From contig NZ_LWBP01000002.1 of assembly GCF_002078015.1 (NCBI RefSeq), positions 186,001 to 250,000 of the forward strand: a stretch of DNA of 64,000 bases, in the 5' to 3' direction. Shown here piece by piece: positions 41,797 to 48,631 of the stretch; within the stretch, counting starts at the first letter, position 1; every line of letters begins with the position of its first letter. The DNA is from Niastella populi. GTDB taxonomy: Bacteria; Bacteroidota; Bacteroidia; Chitinophagales; Chitinophagaceae. The position numbers and the translations under genes are program-made. The notes beneath the pieces were generated by a model. It was not told the origin of the DNA. It ran no database searches and worked only from the letters and a program-made list of their open reading frames with translations.

Positions 41797-41812
41797 ATAT
41801 GACATTTATCAC
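41797..41812 (-). promoter_or_regulatory. Crp/Fnr-like site before the MBL-rhodanese gene
   Basis: TATGA-CATTTA-TCACA matches the Crp-type TGTGA-N6-TCACA pattern with one mismatch. It is centred 60 bp before the ATG and about 38 bp upstream of a weak -7-like element (TACGTTGA on the minus strand). A Crp/Fnr gene lies 1.1 kb upstream. Confidence 0.5.
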
Positions 41813-41840
41813 AGAACAGGCTAATAATAAGCAGTGCCTG

Positions 41841-42632
41841 TTAAATACAACATAATTCATGTATCAGAATAAACAACCCTATTGCCATCACAAACCAGCC
41901 AAATCCTTTCTTCAACAACATTCCCGGTATCTTATCAGAAAAAGCGGTTCCCACAAAAATGCCCAATACGGCAATGCCGGTAAATGACAGTAACTGCGCC
42001 CAGTTAATGGTATAATGCGACAGGGTGCTGAAAAACCCAAAAAAAGAACTGAGGGCCATAATGGTCAGTGAAGTGCCAACCGCTATTTTCATGGGCAGCC
42101 TGCTGATGAGCACTAATGCGGGAATGATCAAAAATCCGCCGCCTGCGCCCAGTAAACCGGTAATTGCGCCAATCAGTAAACCCTGTATTAACAATCCGCC
42201 TCTTCGTTCTTTGCCAATTGCAGGCACGGGCGTTTTACTTTCCGAACGTATCATTGAAACAGCTGCAGCCAGCATTAACATGGCAAACAGCACCATCAGG
42301 AAAACACCTTTTGTTACTATCAAATTGCCTATGGTGAATAAATGTTCGGGTATCACCGGTAAAACGAACCGGCGAACCGCAAAAACCGATAACAGCGAAG
42401 GCAGGCCGAAATAAAGCACTACGTGGAAATCGATCAATCTTTTAAAATATGCGCGGGCGCCGCCGACTAAACTGCAACTGCCTACTACAAAAAGTGAATA
42501 CGTTGTTGCCAACACCGGCTGCACATGCAGCAGGTACACAAATACGGGCACAGTAAGTATCGATCCTCCTCCACCTATTAAACCTAGCGATACGCCAATC
42601 AATACGGCTGATAAATAACCGGCTATTTCCAT
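41841..42632 (-). CDS. TauE/SafE family sulfite/organosulfonate permease
   Basis: 263 residues with about 8 transmembrane helices. Two half-repeats carry the TauE/SafE signatures GVSLGLIGGGGSILTVPVFVYL (about 13-34) and AITGLLGAGGGFLIIPALVLI (about 155-175). The family exports or imports sulfite, sulfonates or related anions across the inner membrane. It is 96 bp upstream of the MBL-rhodanese gene and downstream of the Crp gene; tandem Crp-like sites precede it. Probable export of sulfite produced by persulfide oxidation. Confidence 0.92.
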   Translation of the reverse strand: MEIAGYLSAVLIGVSLGLIGGGGSILTVPVFVYLLHVQPVLATTYSLFVVGSCSLVGGARAYFKRLIDFHVVLYFGLPSLLSVFAVRRFVLPVIPEHLFTIGNLIVTKGVFLMVLFAMLMLAAAVSMIRSESKTPVPAIGKERRGGLLIQGLLIGAITGLLGAGGGFLIIPALVLISRLPMKIAVGTSLTIMALSSFFGFFSTLSHYTINWAQLLSFTGIAVLGIFVGTAFSDKIPGMLLKKGFGWFVMAIGLFILIHELCCI

Positions 42633-42759
42633 TTAATAATAAATAATTCGGTAAAACAACTACAGACAAGTTTTAATGATCATGTAACAGTTAACCGGGT
42701 ATTGGCATACTGAACCATGCAATCATAAGGTGAAGGTGCGGGAAATTATAACTCCGGTA

Positions 42760-42796
42760 GGTGACGAAGGTCACAATAAGCATGATTGTGGTCAAA
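42760..42796 (-). promoter_or_regulatory. Two Crp/Fnr-like sites 21 bp apart before the TauE/SafE gene
   Basis: GGTGA-CGAAGG-TCACA (42760-42775) and CATGA-TTGTGG-TCAAA (42781-42796) both have TGA-N6-TCA. Their centres are 21 bp apart, two helical turns, so two dimers would sit on the same face of DNA. They lie 130-165 bp before the tauE-like ATG, just after the Crp gene stop. Confidence 0.5.
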
Positions 42797-42907
42797 AATG
42801 TTTTCGCAGGCAAAAGGCGGCAACAGCATTTCTAATGCTTTCAACAATAAACAGCAGTTGCATTAAAACAACCGGCATTATTGTCAATAGTGTTTAATAT
42901 TCTTCGG

Positions 42908-43540
42908 CTATAATTGAATAATTTCAATAGCATTGCGGTGCAGCTTCAACTTTCCGAACTGCTCCATTTTTTTCAACAGGCGCGAAATAACCTCACGCGA
43001 AGAATTCAATTCATTGGCAATTTCCTGGTGATTGATGGTAATATGGTTGGTACGCATGGTTTCCTGGTGTTTTTTTAAATAGAACTCCAGCCGTTCATCC
43101 ATGCCGCGAAAGGCAATATGATCGATGGTGCTTAATAATTCTTCGAAACGCGCCCTGTATGTAGTGATCACGAAATAACTCCAGCTTCTGTATTTTCCCA
43201 TCCATTCTTCCATTAAATGAAGAGGAATGGCTATGATTTCGGTATCCTTTACCGCCTTTGCCATAATGGCACTTCGTTTATGTTCGGCTGCGCACACCAT
43301 CGATAATGCACATGCCTGGCCGGGTTGCAGGTAATACATGAAAAATTCATTGCCGTCATCGTCTTCCCGGTATATTTTAACCAATCCGTTAAGGATTAAC
43401 ATGGTTGAACGGAAATACTGGCCGGTGCGCATCAGCTGCTCATCGGTTTTGAACGAACGGATCTCACCCTGCTCCTCGATCTCACGCTGCAGTTCCTTTT
43501 CAAAAGCCGGGAATAGCTGGGGTATTGTGCTTATTTCCAT
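42908..43540 (-). CDS. Crp/Fnr family transcription regulator
   Basis: 210 residues from ATG 43540 (MEISTIPQLFPAFEKEL); the open frame extends upstream without similarity. Cyclic-nucleotide-binding-like domain about 20-125 (FKTDEQLMRTGQYFRSTMLILNGLVKIYRED), then a C-terminal HTH (NHQEIANELNSSREVISRLLKKMEQFGKLKL, about 168-198). No N-terminal Fe-S cysteine cluster is seen, so it is not a classical Fnr. It opens the minus-strand sulfur island and probably controls it through TGA-N6-TCA sites. Divergent from rnhB. Confidence 0.9.
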   Translation of the reverse strand: MEISTIPQLFPAFEKELQREIEEQGEIRSFKTDEQLMRTGQYFRSTMLILNGLVKIYREDDDGNEFFMYYLQPGQACALSMVCAAEHKRSAIMAKAVKDTEIIAIPLHLMEEWMGKYRSWSYFVITTYRARFEELLSTIDHIAFRGMDERLEFYLKKHQETMRTNHITINHQEIANELNSSREVISRLLKKMEQFGKLKLHRNAIEIIQL

Positions 43541-43602
43541 ATTGGGAATGTGATGTGTAAAAAAACAAAGTTGATAAATAAAATTTAAATACGGGCATCC
43601 CT

Positions 43603-43610
43603 TATTTTTG
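43603..43610 (+). promoter_or_regulatory. Probable -7 element of rnhB
   Basis: TATTTTTG fits TAnnTTTG. The start site would be near 43617, downstream of the TTG at 43608, which argues that translation starts at the TTG at 43632. Confidence 0.45.
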
Positions 43611-43631
43611 GGCCGACAAACCAACCTCCCT

Positions 43632-44234
43632 TTGCTGAAACTATTTTACCAGACTGAACTCGTTGAAGCCGGCTGCGATGAAGCAGGGCGCGGCTGTTTG
43701 GCCGGACCCGTGTTTGCAGCAGCAGTTATTCTTCCCGAAGGGTTTTACCACGAAAAACTGAACGATTCGAAACAGGTTACCGAAGAAGACCGGTACGAAT
43801 TGAGGGGCTATATTGAAGAAAATGCCATTTGTTACCAGGTGGCCATGGTAGATCATGAAGAAATTGACCGCATCAATATCCTCAACGCTTCTTTCAAGGC
43901 CATGCACCTGGCCATTGAAAAATTAAAAAAGAAAGCCCAGTTCCTGATCATTGACGGGAACCGGTTCACCAAATACAAACGCATTCCCCATGCGTGCATT
44001 ATACAGGGCGACGCACATTACGCCTCTATTGCGGCCGCCAGCATTCTGGCGAAAACCTACCGCGACGATTTTATGCGCAACCTGCACCCCGAATTCCCGG
44101 CATATAAATGGATCACCAACAAAGGGTATGGCACCAAAGAGCATCGTAAAGCCATCGAAGCGTTTGGTTTAACACCTTATCACCGCCGCTCGTTCCAATG
44201 TACTTCTTCCCAGCTGGAGCTCGATATGGAGTAG
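43632..44234 (+). CDS. rnhB: Ribonuclease HII
   Basis: 200 residues from a TTG at 43632; no in-frame ATG precedes the first motif, so the start codon is non-ATG. It removes ribonucleotides and RNA primers from RNA-DNA hybrids in the cytoplasm. The active-site acids are in LVEAGCDEAGRGCLAGPV (Asp-Glu pair), LIIDGNRF and GDAHYASIAAASILAKTYRD. The C-terminus GYGTKEHRKAIEAFGLTPYHRRSF is typical. Divergent from the Crp gene; convergent with the GNAT gene, whose stop is 1 bp away. Confidence 0.93.
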   Translation: MLKLFYQTELVEAGCDEAGRGCLAGPVFAAAVILPEGFYHEKLNDSKQVTEEDRYELRGYIEENAICYQVAMVDHEEIDRINILNASFKAMHLAIEKLKKKAQFLIIDGNRFTKYKRIPHACIIQGDAHYASIAAASILAKTYRDDFMRNLHPEFPAYKWITNKGYGTKEHRKAIEAFGLTPYHRRSFQCTSSQLELDME

Positions 44235-44235
44235 C

Positions 44236-44838
44236 CTACAACATTTCAGAAAAAAAATGCTGTTTTCTTTCCTGCCATTCACTTCTGATAATGCTGAAAA
44301 AAATTGAATCCCTTCGCCGGTTACTATGCATTTGCATATGGCTGCGCAATACGCCCTCGGGTTTCATCCCAACTTTAAGCAGGGCCGCCTTGGCGCGCTC
44401 GTTTAAATTGTCGGTCTTTACTTCAACCCTTTCCATTTTCATTACATCAAATGCAAAGGACAACAATGCAAATTTAGCCTCGCGGTTCACGCCGGTGCCT
44501 ATGAATGGCGTGCCCAGCCAGGTACTGCCTATTTCAAGCCGTTTATCGTAAAATGAGATATTGAGAAAACTGGTACCGCCGCACACTTCATGTGTATGTT
44601 TGTCGATCACCGTGAACGGCATTCTCGTTTCCTGCTGTCTTTCGGTAAGCAATTGCTGCATCCAGGTTTTTAACTCCTGTTCATCGCTGAGGTCTTTTAC
44701 AAAGTATTTCCATATTTCAGCCTCTTTCGACAGGGGCAGGAACACTTCATAATCCTGCATGGTCATCAGTCGTAACAATACCCTGGGCGTTTCGAGTGTA
44801 AAGTGGTCGGGGAAGAATGTCTGGTACTCGGTCTTCAT
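44236..44838 (-). CDS. GNAT acetyltransferase, RimJ/RimL type
   Basis: 200 residues. The GNAT fold has LETPRVLLRLMTMQDYEVFLPLS at the N-terminus and the acetyl-CoA-binding region GSTWLGTPFIGTGVNREAKFALLSFAF (about 106-132), followed by RVEVKTDNLNERAKAALLKVGMKPEGVLRSHM, typical of the RimJ/RimL group that acetylates protein N-termini or small amines. The actual substrate is unknown. It lies downstream of the TsaC-like gene on the same strand with a repeat-containing 100-bp gap. Confidence 0.85.
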   Translation of the reverse strand: MKTEYQTFFPDHFTLETPRVLLRLMTMQDYEVFLPLSKEAEIWKYFVKDLSDEQELKTWMQQLLTERQQETRMPFTVIDKHTHEVCGGTSFLNISFYDKRLEIGSTWLGTPFIGTGVNREAKFALLSFAFDVMKMERVEVKTDNLNERAKAALLKVGMKPEGVLRSHMQMHSNRRRDSIFFSIIRSEWQERKQHFFSEML

Positions 44839-44910
44839 GTTTGTGCAAGCTTCTTTTTCGTAAAATTAAGGCTTATGTATCTCGAACCTTTTCAAAATAT
44901 GGTGTATTTA

Positions 44911-44956
44911 ATTATCACATTATCTCATTATCACATTATCACATTATCACATTGGT
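44911..44956. repeat. Octamer array ATTATCAC, supplying the tsaC-like stop
   Basis: ATTATCAC ATTATCTC ATTATCAC ATTATCAC ATTATCAC ATTGG: five nearly perfect 8-bp units. On the minus strand the final codons of the Sua5/YrdC gene (AAT GTG ATA ATG TGA) are read from this array. The same word occurs at 36151-36186. Only one arm is seen here. Confidence 0.85.
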
Positions 44957-45559
44957 CTCCCACACGCCGGCTCCCTGGCGCACCAACACGGGTTCATCGC
45001 CGGTGCAATCGATAACGGTAGAAGGAACCATGCCGCCAATTCCGCCGTCGGCCACTACATCAACCAGTTTTTCAAAATTATCGTGCATGATCTCAGGATC
45101 GGTATATTCTTCGACCATAGAACCAGGCAAAGTAGTACTTAAGATCGGACGGCCCAGTTCTTTCACAATGGTACGGGCAATCAGGTTATCGGGAATACGC
45201 AGGCCGATCGTATTTTTTTTGCTTTGCAGTATTTTGGGCACTTCCTTACTGGCCGGCAAAATGAATGTATATGGCCCCGGCAAATAGTGTTTTAACATCC
45301 TGTACATCGGCGTGCTGATGCTTTTTGTATACCTGCTTAAATCGCTGAGGTCGTAACATACGAAGGAAAGCTGCGCCTTTTGCGGATCGATATTTTTGAT
45401 GCGGCAAATGCGCTCGATCGCTTTGTGCTGAAAAATATCGCAACCCAAACCATAGATCGTATCGGTGGGATAAATAATTATTCCGCCTTTCGACAAAACT
45501 TTTATGATTGTAGAAATGTTTCGCGGTTGTGGATTTTCAGGATGAAGATGTAACAACAT
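44939..45559 (-). CDS. L-threonylcarbamoyladenylate synthase family protein (Sua5/YciO/YrdC)
   Basis: 206 residues, a single YrdC-like domain. Signatures: GGIIIYPTDTIYGLGCDIFQHKAIERI (about 26-52), SFVCYDLSDLSRYT and GLRIPDN. Sua5/TsaC proteins make threonylcarbamoyl-AMP from threonine, bicarbonate and ATP for t6A37 of tRNA; the YciO branch is less certain, and the N-terminus with HLHPENPQPRNI suggests that branch is possible. The C-terminal residues NVIM and the stop codon are encoded by an octamer repeat array. Confidence 0.85.
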   Translation of the reverse strand: MLLHLHPENPQPRNISTIIKVLSKGGIIIYPTDTIYGLGCDIFQHKAIERICRIKNIDPQKAQLSFVCYDLSDLSRYTKSISTPMYRMLKHYLPGPYTFILPASKEVPKILQSKKNTIGLRIPDNLIARTIVKELGRPILSTTLPGSMVEEYTDPEIMHDNFEKLVDVVADGGIGGMVPSTVIDCTGDEPVLVRQGAGVWETNVIM

Positions 45560-45703
45560 ATCGGCAAATTATAGTTTTTAATGTAAGCCACATAACTCTA
45601 ACGGCAAAATGTGCGCCCGGGTGTCACATTTCATATTTTATAAAAATGTTAAAGCCGTTTATGTAATCCTTACCTCTTTATACAGTGGGCATGATTTTAA
45701 TAT

Positions 45704-45711
45704 TAAATTTG
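45704..45711 (+). promoter_or_regulatory. Probable -7 element of the cupin gene
   Basis: TAAATTTG fits TAnnTTTG and lies 15 bp before the ATG at 45726, supporting that start over the longer open frame beginning at 45609. Confidence 0.4.
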
Positions 45712-45725
45712 TGCAAACTTTTTTC

Positions 45726-46613
45726 ATGCAGCTACAACATGTTGACCGCGTAGATAAGATCAGCGCAGAAGACTTTCAGCAGTATTTTTACATGCCGCTG
45801 AAACCAGTTGTCATTTCCAGCCTGGCACACCACTGGCCGGCCTATAACAAATGGAACTGGCAATATTTCAAGGACATTGTAGGCAGTAAAAGAGTTGGGC
45901 TGTACAATAACGTTAAAAGCGACGCCTACACACCAATCAACACCGCTGATGATTACAAGACCTTTGGTGAATATGTTGATATGATCAGCAAGGGGCCTGC
46001 AGGTTGGCGTATCTTCCTTTTTAATATTTTTGATCATGCACCACAGTTAACACAGGATTTCACCTGGCCCGATCATTTATTGAAAGGATTCGTGAAAAAA
46101 TACCCCATGTTGTTTGTGGGCGGGGCCAGCAGCATAACACATATGCACTTCGACATTGACATGTCGCACATTTTGCATACCCAGTTTGCAGGCCGTAAAA
46201 AAGTGCTTCTCTTCCCTTTTGAAGAACAACATAAGCTTTACCGTAAGCCTTTCGAGGTATTGAGCCTGGCCGATTTTTCTAACTATGATCAGGAAAACAA
46301 ACCCGATTATACCCAGTTCCCCGCATTGAAACTCGCCCGGGGTTATGAAGTGATCCTCAACCATGGCGATACCCTCTTTATGCCTGCCGGTTACTGGCAT
46401 CATATGGAATACCTCGATAGCGGTTTTGCCATGAGCCTTAGAGCTTTACAATCCTCTATCGGTGGCAAGCTCAAAGGAGCCTGGAATCTGTTTGGAATGC
46501 GTAATATCGATACGCTGATGAAAAGAACAGCGCCCAAATGGTGGTACGAGTACAAAAAGACCAGTCTTTTGAAGGCCGCCGAAAAAGAATTGGAAGCTTT
46601 TGACGCCAGATAA
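45726..46613 (+). CDS. Cupin-like / JmjC-type 2-oxoglutarate oxygenase
   Basis: 295 residues from ATG 45726. The cupin_8/JmjC fold is suggested by KPVVISSLAHHWPAYNKWNW, the iron-binding HxD in ITHMHFDIDMSH (about 137-143), a Lys/Arg region for 2-oxoglutarate (GRKKVLLFPFEEQHKLY), and a distal His in GDTLFMPAGYWHHMEYL (about 223). Such enzymes hydroxylate proteins (ribosomal or other) or RNA; the target is unknown. It is a single gene followed by an 827-bp gap. Confidence 0.85.
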   Translation: MQLQHVDRVDKISAEDFQQYFYMPLKPVVISSLAHHWPAYNKWNWQYFKDIVGSKRVGLYNNVKSDAYTPINTADDYKTFGEYVDMISKGPAGWRIFLFNIFDHAPQLTQDFTWPDHLLKGFVKKYPMLFVGGASSITHMHFDIDMSHILHTQFAGRKKVLLFPFEEQHKLYRKPFEVLSLADFSNYDQENKPDYTQFPALKLARGYEVILNHGDTLFMPAGYWHHMEYLDSGFAMSLRALQSSIGGKLKGAWNLFGMRNIDTLMKRTAPKWWYEYKKTSLLKAAEKELEAFDAR

Positions 46614-47277
46614 AAAAAGATGGACTTTTTAATTGTCATTTGATCGAACTTAAGAAAACTGCCAGGAAGCGCGGACATTAAAAAATTTTAAGAAAAATAT
46701 TGATTTTTAGCAAAACAGTCTTTATTTTTACCGGGCTATGTGCTGAAGTAATATTCTCACCGGCAGCGCACTCTGATGTTCTAATCCAATCTCCGGTTTT
46801 CCAACCATCCAATTTCCGTTAACCCTCCAATTTCCCATATAAATCATAAATAACTTTTTTAAGTACGGATATTCACATGTTCGTACCATAATTGTCCGCC
46901 ACCCTTTTTAATTATATCTCTGTTTATCGTGCTGCTGATCCTTTGTGCTTAGAAACTGCAAATAAAAGATTGTACCAATAACTGAAACTAACTGCTTTTA
47001 CTCCTGTATCAGCAGTCAATTTTCTAAAATACTATCGTAGAAGCAGGGAGTTCGCCCAGGCATGCAAAAGGCCTTTTGCCGGCATGTACCGATGCATTTC
47101 CTTCCGCTACAGTGTGATACCAGGTTTGTCCATCATCCATTGAACCCCGCTTCAATTAAATTATTATATAACAACAGATAGCTTAACTTCTTTCTTTTTG
47201 TGGTTTCAGAGGTAAGCACAGGCCGGCGATATCCATCGCTGGCTCCTTTTTTTACAGGGGTCGTAATGGCTGAAAAT
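46614..47277. other. Gene-free region downstream of the cupin gene
   Basis: No coding signal. It holds a C-rich degenerate array (46785-46838, words TCCAA and TTTCC with about 8-bp spacing) and a perfect 16-bp palindrome GCAAAAGGCCTTTTGC at 47064-47079, itself inside a longer imperfect CATGC/GCATG hairpin. The rest is unremarkable. Confidence 0.5.
46785..46838. repeat. Degenerate array (TCCAA/TTTCC words)
   Basis: The words ATCTCCGG TTTTCCAA CCATCCAA TTTCCGTT recur with about 8-bp spacing. A second arm is not evident. Confidence 0.45.
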
Positions 47278-47306
47278 AAAAAAGCCCGCCCGTTTTACGG
47301 GAAGGC
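47278..47306 (-). terminator. Terminator of korB
   Basis: GCCCGCCCGT (47284-47293) pairs imperfectly with ACGGGAAGGC (47297-47306). On the minus strand TTTTTT follows. It lies 135 bp beyond the korB stop. Confidence 0.65.
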
Positions 47307-47440
47307 CATCTATATTTTACCGAAAAGAAATTTCAATTACTGATTACCGTCATCTTTCTATACCAAAACACCCGCACTGGTAACTGGGTATTTTTGTTTC
47401 ACAATGAAAGGCCGCATTGTATTGAGCGGAGTTAGAAGGA

Positions 47441-48466
47441 TTACGCAATGGTCCAGGTTTCTTTGCCACGCAACAGTTTGTCCAGGTCTCCTTTTCCTTT
47501 CGCCATCACTTCATCTATTTGCATTTGCATGCCATCTTCATAACACGGACGGTCGGTTTCATAAAACACGCCGAACGGGCGGGGCAAATGATCGGGTAAA
47601 CGGGGATCGTCGAACATCCGCACAAGTATTTGCGCCTTGTAGAAATCTCTTTCATCATGAACCCACAGGTCGTTTACAGAAGCGCCCGCGTTCAAATCAA
47701 CAACCACAGGTTTAAAACCTTCCAGCTTTATGCCTTTGTCCTGTTTGGCGCCAAATACAAGTGGGTTGCCATGTTCGAGGAAAAGCGTGTTATCGGGTTT
47801 GCTTGATTTTTCAGTAAACACTTCAAATGCACCATCATTAAAGATGTTACAGTTTTGATAGATCTCCAGGAAAGAAGCGCCTTTATGTTTATGGCTTCTT
47901 ATCAATGCTTCCTGCAGGTGTTTGGGATCGCGGTCCATTGAACGGGCAATGAACGTGGCATCTGCCCCCATTGCCAATGCCAGCGGGTTGAACGGATGAT
48001 CGATACTACCGAATGGCGTTGACTTGGTTACTTTGTTTTCTTCCGATGTCGGCGAGTACTGGCCTTTTGTTAACCCGTAGATCTGGTTATTGAAGAGCAT
48101 TACATTCACATCGAAATTGCGGCGCAGCAAATGAATGGTATGGTTGCCACCAATGCTCAATCCATCGCCATCGCCCGTAACGATCCATACACTCAATTCA
48201 GGACGGGTAGCTTTCAATCCACTGGCAATAGCTGTAGCACGGCCATGGATCGAGTGCATACCATACGTGTTCATATAATAGGGGAAACGGCTGCTGCAGC
48301 CGATACCTGAAATGATAACGATGTTCTCCTTTGGAATACCCAAACCCGGCATGATCTTTTGCACCTGTGCCAAAATTGAATAGTCGCCGCAACCGGGGCA
48401 CCACCGTACTTCCTGGTCGGTGGCAAAATCCTTTGGCGTCAGAGCGGGCGCTGTAGTTTCACTCAT
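47441..48466 (-). CDS. korB: 2-oxoacid:ferredoxin oxidoreductase, beta subunit
   Basis: 341 residues. The Fe-S ligand motif CPGCGDYS (Cys23, Cys26), SGIGCSSRFPYYMN and the thiamine-diphosphate site GDGDGLSIGGNHTIHLLRRN followed by NNQIYGLTKGQYSPT define the 2-oxoglutarate/pyruvate ferredoxin oxidoreductase beta chain. It converts a 2-oxoacid plus CoA to acyl-CoA and CO2 while reducing ferredoxin. The alpha (or fused alpha-gamma) partner is normally adjacent, but the neighbours here are a divergent S9 peptidase and a gene-free gap, so the partner must be elsewhere. Confidence 0.93.
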   Translation of the reverse strand: MSETTAPALTPKDFATDQEVRWCPGCGDYSILAQVQKIMPGLGIPKENIVIISGIGCSSRFPYYMNTYGMHSIHGRATAIASGLKATRPELSVWIVTGDGDGLSIGGNHTIHLLRRNFDVNVMLFNNQIYGLTKGQYSPTSEENKVTKSTPFGSIDHPFNPLALAMGADATFIARSMDRDPKHLQEALIRSHKHKGASFLEIYQNCNIFNDGAFEVFTEKSSKPDNTLFLEHGNPLVFGAKQDKGIKLEGFKPVVVDLNAGASVNDLWVHDERDFYKAQILVRMFDDPRLPDHLPRPFGVFYETDRPCYEDGMQMQIDEVMAKGKGDLDKLLRGKETWTIA

Positions 48467-48552
48467 AGTTATATTATTACTGCAAAATTATCGGAATAAC
48501 GAACATTGAACAAGGAATATTAATAGCATGGAACGTTAATATGACAAAGGGG

Positions 48553-48565
48553 TGACCGCCGGTCA
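48553..48565. promoter_or_regulatory. Perfect 13-bp palindrome between korB and the S9 peptidase
   Basis: TGACCG-C-CGGTCA is a perfect inverted repeat in the 165-bp divergent gap, 87 bp from the korB ATG and 67 bp from the peptidase ATG. It could be an operator for either gene. Its TGA and TCA halves are 7 bp apart rather than 6, so it is not a clean Crp-type site. Confidence 0.4.
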
Positions 48566-48631
48566 TAATTTGTTGGTTTTTAAGGCGGAAATAAGGCTGA
48601 ATTCGTACATTCAACGCCTAAAATCCATCGC

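Noticed and set aside
47404-47715. Plus-strand frame overlapping the korB end
   Set aside because: Antisense shadow of korB.
48553-48565. Crp-type binding site
   Set aside because: TGA and TCA halves are 7 bp apart rather than 6; kept only as a palindrome.
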